Origin: Hysterangium stoloniferum
Taxonomy: Eukaryota > Basidiomycota > Agaricomycetes > Hysterangiales > Hysterangiaceae
Assembly: GCA_015178975.1 (NCBI GenBank)
Contig: WHVD01000159.1
Coordinates: forward strand, 120,942 to 184,941
Direction of reading: 5' to 3'
DNA length: 64,000 nucleotides
This document shows positions 10,709 to 21,560 of the stretch, piece by piece (the stretch's first letter is position 1; each line of letters opens with the position of its first letter). The position numbers and the translations under genes are program-made. The notes beneath the pieces are model-generated. The model was given only the letters and a program-made list of their open reading frames with translations, did no database searches and was not told where the DNA came from.

Positions 10709-11289
10709 TGGCATCGAATTCAGTGTTGGATTGAACTGGAAGCCACGGAGTATATGCCAACGCTCTCTCATCGCTTTCCTGTGTCCGAGTAAGCGTCTGC
10801 AAGTTTGGCACATGAGCAGGCATTTGAAAGTTTTCCTGGTGACCAAACAATGAGCATAATGTGATAATCTGCCAAATTTGGTCGATATTTGAATATGGGG
10901 TTTAATCCAGATCAAATGTAGAGCTTTTTTTTTCACAATTTAGTCCAAAATCAAATCTGGAAGATTATCACTTTTTTTCACCATTTTGTCACCAGGAAAA
11001 CTTTCACTGTGGGCTGTGTGGACGCTCGCACGCATAGGGAATCACCGCCAATACGTGATCTAATGAATCCCACCTACTGACAGATCATCCAGGACTAAGT
11101 ACAAATAATGTCTCCCTAAGCAAGTAGTAATAATGGGGCAATATGCCAAGCTTGTCGCGTTTGTCATCGAGATTCATTACGGCAGTAGGCAGTACTCAAC
11201 ATCTTCTAGATCCACGTTTCAAATTTGAAATTATTGCACTGCATTTTAATTACACTATCGTTTCGCCACCGATGTATACTATTCTGAGC
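10709..11289. other. Intergenic spacer between units 1 and 2
   Basis: No gene is seen. The part nearest the phosphatase resembles the region before the phosphatase in unit 3, with one-base indels that break the frame, so it is probably 5' leader. At about 11029-11270 the sequence parallels 18730-18990 (for example TACGTGATCTAAT, CATCCAGGACT, CGTTTCGCCACC), which shows that the duplicated unit includes its intergenic DNA. A poly-T run lies at about 10926. Confidence 0.45.
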
Positions 11290-13760
11290 ATTACTAGGAG
11301 GTTGTAGAAAGAACGCAAAGCATCATTTCTACAAGATCAGCGGAAGGTTGCTTCTCTGCTTTACTCCAGCATGCTTTCATAAGCATCCATGGTGAGTCCT
11401 TTACAGCGCTTTCCATTACGTAAGGCGCGCGCTAGATTTGTGCGGAAATATTGCTGAAAGTTGCGAACCTCGTAGCTTGCTCAATAATTGACCAATTGTG
11501 TTGTAACTTAATATACGTATTTTAATACTATATATCTAGTATATTATGATGTTATAACTCCAAAATTTGACCTACAGCATGTTTCCCAAAATTGCAGTCC
11601 ATTTGAGCTTGCGAACCAATTCATGAGCCAACAAATGTGTCACTCCCAATGAGCTTGTAATATGTTGTTTTATATGTATCTAGGTAGTAAAAAATGACAG
11701 CGCCTGGCTTTTGCTGTCTAAATACCAGCTGCAAACCTGTATGAGGGTAGTTGTATGCATTTACTCGGCAACCTCACTCACATTAGCTCTGACCGCAAAA
11801 GCCAGGCGCTGTAATTTTTTACTACCTATATACATGTAAAACAACATATTACGAGCTCATTGGGAGTGACACATCTGTTGGCTCATGAATTGGTTCGCAA
11901 GCTCAAATAGACTGCAATTTTGGGAAACATGCTGTAGGTCAAATTTTGGAGCTATAACATCATAATATACTATATATATAGTATTACAATACGTATATTA
12001 AGTTACAAGACAATTGGTCACTTATTGAGCAAGCTACGAGGTTCGCAACTTTCAGCAATATTTCCGCGCAAATCTAGCGCGCGCCTTACGTAATGCAAAG
12101 CGCTGTAACCCTCTTGCCGTGACTTGCGGACCTGGACGAATGGGTAAAACAGGCGGGATGGCGAAATAGCATTCATTAAAACCACAGCATCACTGGCATG
12201 ATAGTAGAAGGGGACCCGATCCGTGAAAATTTCAAGCATGGTCATCGCGAAAACCCATATATCGCTGGAGAGCGTGAATTTCGAGAGATTGTTGGATGGA
12301 TAAAGACGTTTTGGAGCCATTCAGCGAACTGTGCCGACATTTTACAAAGCGGTGGATGGTCGGCCGGTGGACAAACCCATATCTCCCAGGACTGCTCGTC
12401 TATTTTCGTCGATGAAAATACTCGCCTGTGAGTTTTGAGATAAAACGATGCCTATATGAGATATTTTAATACTTACCCCTTTGACATCACCGTGCGCTAT
12501 TGGTAGGTGGTGGTTGTGCAAGTACTGAATTGTGCACGAAACTTCATTATTGCCAATGTAAGACTAATATCTGTCGCAGATGCAGACAGATAGTGGAATG
12601 ACTGGTGGGAACAAACAACTACTATCAAAAATCCACATATACAAAATGTATGCAAGTGAAGAACAATGGGAACCTATTCCGGTCAACCCCTGCATGTGAC
12701 ACTGTAAGTTTGGTGGCTTACGACATACCGTTTATAGTATCACAGGCACGCATAGTACTATTTTAGATAGATCGTTTTTACTTACCGTCATCATCGTATA
12801 TCGTATTCGCCGTTCTCGAGGAATACAGTTTGGTCCTATCAACGACTGGACCGATGCCAATGTAAGGCTGCATTAAACAAGAGCCAAATATTACCAAATC
12901 ACAGTGCAGGGAGTTACGTCCCCTTACACCAATAAATGTCTAAACGTCACAGTGCCAAAACCCTAGTTAAAAGCATACCATAGAAATCCGATCGATGGTT
13001 TGAGCATCGCTTCTCTTCAAAAAATGGCATGCTGTGCCATTGACCATGCATTTGGAAACCATGGTATAGACAAGCTAGTCCAGTCGTTCATCCAGAATAC
13101 CCACAAGCTGTAGGATATTTTCATGACAAATTTGAAACCATGTTATTATCTCGCGTTTCCATACCTGCATCACGAAAGCACAAGGAATGGTGATTAGCGT
13201 CACTCATACATTTAACATTTACCCGGTGTGTCCTTGCTAAAACATCTGCTGGCCCGGTGTTTACCCACGAAAGTTCGGCAACGCTTATGGGCAACGCCTT
13301 CCCCTAAGTATTTTGCAGTGTAGACATCTGACAAACCGCCATGCTCAAGAGAACACGTTGGGATATGTGCAAAATCCAATTTTGAAAGGAATAGATCACT
13401 CGGCAGTGTTCGCTGCCAAGGAAAGCTTTCGTAAAGCCTTGTAGGCTCTCTCTTTTAAACCATATGCATCCTTCATCAGCCATTCATCCACGTCGGCATG
13501 CTGAAACTGCACAAATAATGAAACCCAAGCACTCGTGAACAAAAATTACGGAGCCGATACAGTTGATCAACTAGAACTCGTGCAGAGACACTCTGAGCTT
13601 CATGATTTGTTCATATCGCCTTGCAGGAGGGCACGTAGGATGGTCTGGGCTGGCAGGAGATTCGGGAGGAATCTCGCCTCCGAATCCCTGAGTGCGACAA
13701 AGTCACACGCAGACAATATACCTTGCAACAACCAAATCAACCTCAGACACCAGAATACCC
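11290..13760 (-). pseudogene. Protein kinase remnant (unit 2)
   Basis: This is a decayed copy of the kinases at 7509-8933 and 15256-16646. Pieces of every exon can be matched on the minus strand: N-terminal helices (13400-13760), the NILQL region (13000-13180), the catalytic loop (12460-12540) and the C lobe with MAPKRL and SDIWVFAMTMLEIF (12020-12330). The final segment lies near 11290-11400. A 702-bp palindromic element (11404-12105) separates the last two parts. About 380 bases of unrelated DNA, containing a direct repeat GCCAATGTAAG, sit in what is an intron in the other copies (about 12550-12930). Frameshifts and lost residues mark it as non-functional. Confidence 0.8.
11404..12105. mobile_element. 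Long-palindrome MITE (foldback) with TA target duplication
   Basis: Two arms of 311 bases (11404-11714 and 11795-12105) are inverted copies of each other with only about a dozen mismatches by eye, separated by 80 bases. The tips read CAGCGCTTT...AAAGCGCTG and are flanked by TA at 11402-11403 and 12106-12107. The empty site in the other kinase copies (GAGTCCTCTAACCC) fits insertion at that TA. There is no coding capacity. TA duplication is the habit of Tc1/mariner-type transposases, so this is probably a non-autonomous relative. The inner ends of the arms repeat the tip motif (CAGCGCCTGG at 11698, ending 11811), so a smaller element may be nested in a larger one. Confidence 0.82.
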
Positions 13761-13844
13761 TAAGTATATGGTTAATAAACTAGATTTTCTCCCGAATAAC
13801 GTTACCACGCCCATCAACGATTGATTCAGCTCTTCAAACATAAT

Positions 13845-14270
13845 CTCAGGCCGCCATCCTGTCGCCGCTGCCTTTTGGTAGGATCGGTATCTGAAAAATA
13901 ATCCTCTTAAGTTCTTCAGCCCAAGGGGAGCCGGAAAGCAGTTTACCCGCTATCCTGTGGCTATGCTAAGTAACATGGCCTCTTCCCAAAATCCCAACGT
14001 TGCACGATACCTGGAATACTCATTAGTTCTCGCGTCTGCCACAAATTCGCTACATACGAGAATAAATAAGAGCATTTCGTGCTATTTTGGAGGAAACATT
14101 CTTGTGGGTTTTTCTCCTTTCCAAAAATTTCGACGAGTCAGCCCAGGAGAAACCGAACATCAGGCCCTGTATGGTTCTTGGAAGCGATTGATCCCCAAGA
14201 GACCGAGCCTTCGTCCATGTCGAACAGACAAGGCAACTCACTACTTAGTAATAGTTGAGTTCATATAGCT
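13845..14270 (-). pseudogene. Calcineurin-A-like phosphatase remnant (unit 2)
   Basis: On the minus strand short stretches match the 3' half of the phosphatase at 9082-10708: the FGKE/ECFL region around 14080-14150, the exon before RAHE (about 13940-14020) and the start of the next exon (about 13860-13890). The N-terminal two thirds and the C terminus are missing, and the surviving parts carry stops and indels. It occupies the same place relative to kinase 2 as the intact phosphatase does to kinase 1. Confidence 0.65.
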
Positions 14271-15255
14271 GGACAGCAGCGGCGTAGCATTGTCTTTCAC
14301 ATACTGTTCCAAGCTATTCCGAGTCGTGTTGATACTAACCTAAGACTGCGGTACAAAAAAACATCTCTCTGGTCGAATAATAATAAGTCATACTGGTTTG
14401 TAGCATTCGTCATCGAGATTCATCAAGCAGTGCTCAGCATCCTACCGATTTGAGACTAAACCTCTGTTACCCTGCCACCAGAGCACCTGGGAGAGCTTCG
14501 TTTGCTTTGCTTTCGTCTGTAACAAGCCCATAACAAGATATCAAACGTTTGCCTCGGTTTCAGAGAAGGTCGAAGAATTTCACACCCAAATCGAAAAGTC
14601 TCGATGAAATAGATATCTATACAGGATTCTTCTACTTAAGTCGGCTCCTTGTTCCCGACACAGACACTAGGCAAAGCCACTCAACCTTAAGGAGATAATA
14701 TTGCTCGCTATCCTGCCACAACACATTGATCAGTCGTCGCAAATCCTAGCATTCTTCTGTATTGTCCCTCTTCCCGGGTCCAATAACGTGTTAATATATA
14801 TTTGCGTAGTTCGATAAGGAACTCTTAGTGAGCGACAACTTCACTAAGAAGTTACACTCTCGATCCTGAACTATGCAGGTGAGCCAACAAGCTGTCATAT
14901 TCCGTTCCAGCTTGCTAACAATGATATAAAGTTTTATATCTCAGCATAGCTTCGGCGAATCAAACATCTCTTCTAACTTCAGCTTCAGTTGGTCAAGTAT
15001 CTCCTGTTGGAAATGATGATAAAACACCCTTCTCCGAGGGGGCGGTTCATCTCCTCCTTCAACTTTTTACATGAAAATGCATATTGTGGACCATGCCCAG
15101 GGAAGTTAATGCATGATTTTACCCACGTACACCTAAACTATCACCAAACCTATCATGTCAGAAGATGTTCACTAACTGACACATTGATTGACACACAAGT
15201 ACTCTTATTACAAGTCTATTAAACCCTTGTAGATTGTGTATTACAATAAGTCAAC
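14271..15255. other. Intergenic spacer between units 2 and 3
   Basis: No gene is seen. The stretch 14470-14720 is a diverged duplicate of 7110-7400, sharing TTGCTTT, ATATCAA, GTTTGCCTC and GAAATAGATATCTATAC-like blocks. The rest (14720-15250) is AT-rich, with short inverted segments such as GGAACTCTTAGTGAG/CTTCACTAAGAAGTT but no open frame of note. Confidence 0.4.
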
Positions 15256-16646
15256 TCATACTATATTTAATATCTCTTCTATAAAATTAGCGGAAGGTCG
15301 CTCGCCTTCTTGTATGCTCCAGCATGCTTCCATAAGCATCCATAGTGAGTCCTCTAACCCTTTTACAACTTCCGGACCTGGACGAGTGGGTAAAACAGGA
15401 CCGGATGGCGAAACAATATGCGTTAAAACAAAAATATCATTTTCAAGATGATGGTAGGGGACCTGATCCGTGAAAATTTCAAGCATGGTCATAGCGAAAG
15501 CCCATATATCGCTGGCGAGCGTAAATTTCGATTTGTCGGATGGACGAAAAAGTTCTGGAGCCATCCAGCGAATTGTGCCGACGTTTTCCAAACCTATGGA
15601 TGACGAAAAATTCGTTGACCGTAGGTGCATGGACAAACCCATGTCTCCGAGGACTGCTCGTCCACTTTCATCGACAAAAATGTTCGTCTAGGATTTTTGA
15701 GATAGAACGACGTCAACTGAGATGTCATAAATACTCACGCCCTTGATATCACCGTGCACTATTGGTGGGCGGTGGTTGTGCAAATATTGCATTGCGCACG
15801 AGACCTCATGGAGCTATATTATTTCCAATAAATGCCATAGTGCTAAAAACACTATTCAAAACAACACACCAAGAAAATCCGAGCTTGAGCATCCCTTCTC
15901 TTCAGAAAACTGCGTGCTGTGCCATGGACCATCCAATTGGAAACCATGGTATAGACGGGCCAGTCCGGTCCTTCATCCAAAATACCCACAAGCTGTAGGA
16001 TGTTTTTATGGCGAAGCTGGGACAATGTAATTATTTCGCGTTGCCATGCCTGCATCGTGAAAGCACAATGAATACGGATTGGTGTCACTCAAACATTCAA
16101 CTCCTTACCCGGTGTTTCCTTGCTAAAACGTCTGCTTCGGTGTTACCCGTGAACGTACGGCAACGCTTCAGGGCAACGTCTTTGCCTAAATATTTTGCTT
16201 TGTAGACATTTGAGAAGCCGCCGTGCTCAACAGGATGCGTTGAGATACAAGCAAAATCAGATTTTGAAAGGACCATATGGCTCGGCAGAGTGTTCTCTGC
16301 TAAGGAAAGCTTTCGTAAAGCCTTGTAGGCTCTTTCTTTTAAATCATCTACATCCTTCATCAGCCGTTCATCCATGTCGGCATGCTGAAACTACACAAAT
16401 AATGAAATTCAAGTACTCGTGGACAGAAGGTACGGACCCAATACAGTTGGTCAATTAGGACCTGTGCAGAGGCACCTCTGAGCTTCATGGCTTGTTCATA
16501 CCTGCCTTGCAGGAGGGCACGTCGGACGATGTGGGCTAGCCGGAGGTTCCGGCGGAATATCCCCTTCGAATCCCTGTAGAGCGACAAAGTTACATATAGA
16601 AAATATACCTTGCAACAACTAGACCAACTTCAGACACCAGAATACC
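15256..16646 (-). CDS. Protein kinase, TKL-like (unit 3)
   Basis: This is a paralogue of the kinase at 7509-8933 with the same exon plan and readable frames. The first supported exon ends at 16646. It has HGGFSNVY and VALK (about 16215-16160), NILQLVGILDEGPDW (about 15990-15950), the catalytic loop HGDIKGTN split by an intron (about 15760-15680), DMG for DFG, GTIRWMAPE, SDIWAFAMTMLEIF, and a short tail ending in EEILNIV. Two codons are missing before the fourth intron relative to unit 1, in frame. One donor reads GTCCGT, a weak but possible site. The catalytic Lys, Asp (HGD) and metal Asp are all present, so activity is possible. It lies downstream of a phosphatase copy broken by a MITE. Confidence 0.72.
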
Positions 16647-16779
16647 CTAAGCATACGGCCAATAAACTTGATCTTCGCCCGAATAACGTTACCACGCCTT
16701 TCGGTTATCGACTGAGTCAGTTCTTCAGACGTGCAACAGTCTACCATAGCCAATACCATCTCTTTCACTGGTTAATTGG

Positions 16780-18608
16780 TCAAAATAAACCTGAAAAACT
16801 ATAGAAAAATAAGAGGAACAGCCTACTCCTTTCTCCTACCAAGGGCAAACTCCACGAGAAGGCATCCTGAAAACCAGGTAACCAATACGGATGGGGGGAC
16901 GCACTAAATGGATGAATATACATCACTTTACCCCCATAGCTGATTATCGCTGCTTTGTTGTTATGCACATCGAGATAATTAGGTGCGGAAAATAACGTGA
17001 TGACAGCCGGAAATTCTGCATCAGGGATTTGGGAATTTTTACACCCATTATATAGACTCCCTAGACTCCCTAGCCTCCCTAGATTTATAGTAAGCTTTTA
17101 TACCGACTAGTAAATAGGGATCTCGCGAAAGTAGTGTGTCTAGCCGAGCTAGCTAGCTCTCCTAGATGGCTCTAGACAATATAGACGACATACTTACTGA
17201 GCTTCCCACGTGCCTGTGTGGCCGCTGGCTTGCGGTAGGATCGGTATCTAAAAAATCAGCCTCATAAATTCCACAGTCTAGGAAGCTGCAAAGCAGTTTA
17301 CCCAGCATTTTGTGCTTCATGCGCCCTTATTATACAAAGTAAATTATTTCTTTCCAAGAATTCAGACGCTGCACGATATCTAGAGTACCCATCAGTTCTC
17401 GTGTGTGCCACAAACATGCTACATACGTGAAAAAATAAGAACACCCCCTGAGGCTATTGGGGAGAAAACATTCTTGTGGGTTTTCCTCCTTTCCAAAAAT
17501 TTCGATGGGGTCGGACCAGAAAATATCGCACATCAGACTCTGCATAGGCGGTTCTTGGAAGCGATTGATCTATGCAAGAGACTGAACCTCTGTCCAATCT
17601 CTACAGAGGAGATGACCCACCTTCCCTATATCATCCATAGTCTGTAGCTCTGGCGAAATCCCACCATGAATACATAAAAATTGTTCATTCAAAATCGATG
17701 CCAGAGGAAGGGCGCAGAAGGACTGCATGCAAGCTTCGTATATACGTTCAGAATATTTGCGCGAACACTCAAGCTTGAATGAGAAATAATCCATTGAATG
17801 GTGGCATTCGTAACTTCCGCGTAGGAGGAAAATGGATTCCGGAAAGCACATTTTTAAGGCCCAAATATATAACACGCACTGAATTCAAAAGATCAATATA
17901 ATGACATCGATACTTAGCTTTAGGTATACCTCGATGCTAAAGTAGCCATTATCCACATAATTACCTAAGAATAGATACCTCGTCTCCACTGGATCCCCGC
18001 CTATTTCAAAGACTTTCATGAGATCGTACTAGAGAAAATATTTACATCAAATTAGCATATATTACGCTAGATACACTAACATATTGACCACGGATATCAC
18101 CGCATACTGTAGACATATTATCAAATGGCCGATTTCGAAAAATCATTACTGATTTACATACTTATGACAGGAACATCGATCTCTAAAACGTTCGGTTCTT
18201 CTTGTAAGATGTCCGTCGTCCCCTCAAGAATATGTAAAGCCTGGTCCTCAGTCAAACGTCCTTCGTTGCAAAAATGGGCCTTCAGAAAATCTAGATTGGG
18301 CTTCCAAGGATCGTCAAGCGAGTAAAACTGCTCGTCTGTGGGGAGCTTTGCCGTAGGAGAGGGAACCTAATGACATAGTATGCCACAAAGTAGAGAAGAC
18401 AAACCAATTATGGTACAAATCCCCATTTCCCGTCAGCACAGCGATAAAAGAAAGTAAAAGCAATCCTGCCACAGACCTCTTTCATATACCGTTCTGTTGT
18501 CGAAACGGTCGAGCCATGCTTGAATGGATACAGCGCCGTGTATTCGATCATCTTAGGAATAGGTGGTCTATCTTGTTTTAGACAGACGACACTCTCGGGC
18601 TGGGACAT
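16780..18608 (-). pseudogene. Calcineurin-A-like phosphatase (unit 3), interrupted by a MITE
   Basis: It has the same exon plan and residues as the unit 1 phosphatase: an N-terminal exon starting at 18608, GDIRGQY (about 18095), GNYVDNG (about 17960), [11 protein letters not shown] (about 17825), [22 protein letters not shown] (about 17320) and FSAPNYLDV (about 16990). The metal-site losses of unit 1 recur (GDIRG, GNY, RGS), with the active-site His of RGNHE also changed to Tyr. The shared changes suggest they predate the duplication. A 190-bp element (17029-17218) interrupts the coding exon between the YRKPAAT and FPAVIT segments, so the product is broken. The C terminus again ends shortly after SLPLVGE. 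Confidence 0.75.
17029..17218. mobile_element. MITE-like element, CATCAGG family, copy a
   Basis: The element begins CATCAGGGATTTGGGAAT and ends near CTTCCCACGTGCCTGTG, giving imperfect terminal inverted repeats. It interrupts an exon that is continuous in the unit 1 phosphatase. Two more copies lie at 19094-19277 and 19770-19943. All share an internal block with TCTCGCGAAAGTAGTGTGTC and repeated AGCTAGCTAG. There is no coding capacity. The target duplication is at most two or three bases and is unclear. Confidence 0.65.
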
Positions 18609-19277
18609 TGAAATCGAATTAATCGTTGGATTGGAAGCTATAGAGTATAACCATTGCTGTGTAATCACTTCCTGTGCTTGGGCAAGCGTCTGCAAGCCTC
18701 ATGGACTAGTACTTCGGGACTTCTACCGTCACAGGTTCTCGCATGTAGGGAATCTCACTGCCAATACGTGATCTAATCAATCTCATATACTGACAGATCA
18801 TCCAGGACTGGAGTACAAATAATGTCTCTCTAAGCAAGCAGTAATAATGGGCCAATTTGCCAGCTTGTCGCGTTTGTCATTACGGGCAATGCTCAGCTGG
18901 ATCCACGTTACCAAATTTGAAATTATCCCACAGCATTTTCATTACACTACCGTTTCGCCACCAATGCACATGATTCTGAACACTAAGCGGATGGTATAGG
19001 AAGAAGGTGAAACATCTCCTTTACCAGATCAACAGAAGGTCGCTTCTCTCGTACACTCCAGCATGAGTTCATAAGCATCCATAGTAGGTCTCCCATCAGG
19101 AAAGTGGGAAGATCAGTAAGTATGCCGTCTATATTGTCTAAAGCCATCTAGGAGAGCTAGCTAGCTCGGCTAGACACGGATAGACACACTACTTTCGCGA
19201 GATCCCTATTTACCTAGTGGGTATAAAAGCTTTAGGGAGTCTACATAATGGGTGTAGACATTCCCAAATCCCTGATG
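18609..19277. repeat. Left arm of a 0.66-kb inverted duplication
   Basis: This 669-base arm is the reverse complement of 19770-20428 with only scattered mismatches and one 10-base indel (GGATAGACAC present here, absent in the other arm). It starts immediately upstream of the unit 3 phosphatase ATG, runs through the intergenic DNA and the far C-terminal kinase segment (about 19000-19090), and ends with MITE copy b (19094-19277). The 492-base spacer holds a kinase fragment. Such high identity implies a recent event or ongoing conversion. Confidence 0.85.
19094..19277. mobile_element. MITE-like element, CATCAGG family, copy b
   Basis: It has CATCAGGAAAGTGGGAAG at one end and TTCCCAAATCCCTGATG at the other, so CATCAGG forms the terminal inverted repeat. 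It sits where other kinase copies read GAGTCCTCTAACCC, close to the last kinase segment. It is the inverted counterpart of 19770-19943, carrying 10 extra bases. Confidence 0.65.
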
Positions 19278-19769
19278 CCTAACCCTTTTGCCGCAACCTT
19301 CGGACATGGACGAGTGGGTAAAACAGGACCGGATGGCCAAATAATATTCACTAAAACCAGAACATCATTGGCATGATAGTGTAGGGTACGTGATCGGTAA
19401 ATATTTCAAGTATGGTCATTGCGAAAGCCCATATATCGCTTGCGGGCGTAAATTTCGGTGGATTATTGGATGGGTAAAGAAGTTCAGGAGCCATTCAGCG
19501 AATTGTGGCAACGTTTTCTAACTTGCTAGGTGATGACTTGTTGGTCGACCACAGGTGTGTGGACGAACCCATGTCTCCGAGGACTACTCCCCTATCTTCA
19601 TCAATTAAAATATTCGCCTGTGATTTTAAGATAGAACGGTGCCAATACGAGATTTTGTAAGTACTCACGCCCTGGATATCACCTTGTGCTATTGGTCGGC
19701 GGTGGTTGTGTAAGTACTGGATTGCGCACGAAACCTCATGGAGCTATATTATTTCTAATAAATGTTACA
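19278..19769 (-). pseudogene. Protein kinase remnant (unit 4) in the loop of the inverted duplication
   Basis: On the minus strand it matches the catalytic loop exon (about 19740-19670) and much of the last exon (about 19620-19290) of the intact kinases, including the MAPEL/SDIWAFAMT-type segment (about 19500-19390). The N-terminal lobe is absent and the copy stops abruptly at both inverted arms. It cannot encode a kinase. Confidence 0.75.
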
Positions 19770-19943
19770 CATCAGGGATTTGGGAATGTCTACACCCATT
19801 ATGTAGACTCCCTAAAGCTTTTATACCGACTAGGTAAATAGGGATCTCGCGAAAGTAGTGTGTCTAGCCGAGCTAGCTAGCTCTCCTAGATGGCTCTAGA
19901 CAATATAGACGGCACACTTACTGATCTTCCCACTTTCCTGATG
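19770..19943. mobile_element. MITE-like element, CATCAGG family, copy c
   Basis: It begins CATCAGGGATTTGGGAATG and ends CCCACTTTCCTGATG. It lies at the inner edge of the right arm, so it was probably copied there as part of the inverted duplication rather than inserted on its own. It carries the family's internal TCTCGCGAAAGTAGTG block. Confidence 0.6.
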
Positions 19944-20428
19944 GGAGACCCACTATGGATGCTTATGAACTCATGCTGGAGTGTACGAGAGAAGCGACCT
20001 TCTGTTGATCTGGTAAAGGAGATGTTTCACCTTCTTCCTATACTATCCGCTTAGTGTTCAGAATCATGTGCATTGGTGGCGAAACGGTAGTGTAATGAAA
20101 ATGCTGTGGGATAATTTCAAATTTGGTAACGTGGATCCAGCTGAGCATTGCCCGTAATGACAAACGCGACAAGCTGGCAAATTGGCCCATTATTACTGCT
20201 TGCTTAGAGAGACATTATTTGTACTCCAGTCCTGGATGATCTGTCAGTATATGAGATTGATTAGATCACGTATTGGCAGTGAGATTCCCTACATGCGAGA
20301 ACCTGTGACGGTAGAAGTCCCGAAGTACTAGTCCATGAGGCTTGCAGGCGCTTGCCCAAGCACAGGAAGTGATTACACAGCAATGGTTATACTCTATAGC
20401 TTCCAATCCAACGATTAATTCGATTTCA
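19770..20428. repeat. Right arm of the 0.66-kb inverted duplication
   Basis: Reverse complement of 18609-19277; it begins with MITE copy c (19770-19943) and ends at CGATTTCA (20421-20428). Transcription across both arms would give a long hairpin RNA. To the right, sequence of the unit 4 phosphatase remnant begins immediately. Confidence 0.85.
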
Positions 20429-21560
20429 GACGCTGCACGGTACCTAAAACAGTTATTAGTTTTGGCATGCACTGTATAATTGCTTGCAACCTACGAAAAA
20501 TAAGAACATTCCCATATATTGTTCTGGAGAAAACATTCTTGTGAGTTTCTCTCCTTGTCCAAAATATTCGACGGGGACGGACTAGAGGAAATCACATCTC
20601 AGCCCCTGCGTGGGCGGTTCTTAAAAGCGATCAATCTACGTGGCGCTGAGCTCAGTCCAATGCTTACAGCCAAGGCAACCCACCTTGCGCAAGTCATTTA
20701 TGGTCTGCAGTTCCGGCGAAATCCCGCCACCAATATATAAGAATTGTGTGTTTAAAATCGATGCCAACGGAAGGGTGCAGAAGGACTGTATGCACGCTTC
20801 ATATACACGTTTAGAATGTTTGTGCAAACATTCAAGTTTAAATGTGAAAAATCTGTTAGTTGGCGACACTTATGATTTCCGCGTAGGAGGAATATAGATC
20901 TGGGATAGCACATCTTTAAAGCCCAAATGTATAATACACACGATATACGGGAGATAAGCTTAATGTTACTATCAAGACTGAACTCTACATACCTCGATGC
21001 TGAAGTGACCGTGGTTGACATAATTACTAGGTTGTCGCCAGCGGACTGCCGCACATTTTTGAAAAGTTTCATAAGATCATACCACAAACATATTCACATT
21101 AAATTAACATCTATTACAGGAGAGATCATGCTGACATATTGACCGTGGATATCGCCGCATACTATGAACATACCACTTGCTTGTCACGGGCGCATCGATT
21201 TTCACAACGCTGGGCTCCTGTTCTAGGACGTTGGTAGCTCCTTTGATAATGCATAAGACCCGCTCCTCAGTCAAACGTCCCTCGTTGAAAAAATAGAACC
21301 TTCAGGTGTCAGGATTGGGCTTTGAAGGATCTTTCGCTGAATAGAACTCCTCGTCAGTTGGCGGCTTCTCTCCAGGCAGGCAGACCTGATAGCAGAAAGA
21401 CATGCGAGTACAGACACACAAAGTACTACCATCAGCACATCAATCGGCAAGACAGAACAGCGACAAACCTGTTTCATAACGCGGTCCGTTGTCGAAGTGT
21501 TCAAGACATTTTGTGCGTACAGGCAGGGCAGAGTCCGAGTCACCTCTTAGAACAGGGTTT
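20429..21560 (-). pseudogene. Calcineurin-A-like phosphatase remnant (unit 4)
   Basis: Minus-strand pieces cover the N terminus (STTDRVMKQV, about 21490), the DIDAP region and GDIHGQY (about 21150), KLF (about 21065), NYVNHGHFSIE (about 21005), the [19 protein letters not shown] segment (about 20930-20860), the SERIYEAC-like segment (about 20800) and the GISPELQT-like segment (about 20720). Unlike units 1 and 3 it retains the His of GDIHG and the Asn of RGNH, so it descends from a less altered ancestor. Frameshifts, a stop after PNPDT and the missing C-terminal third make it non-functional. Confidence 0.7.
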
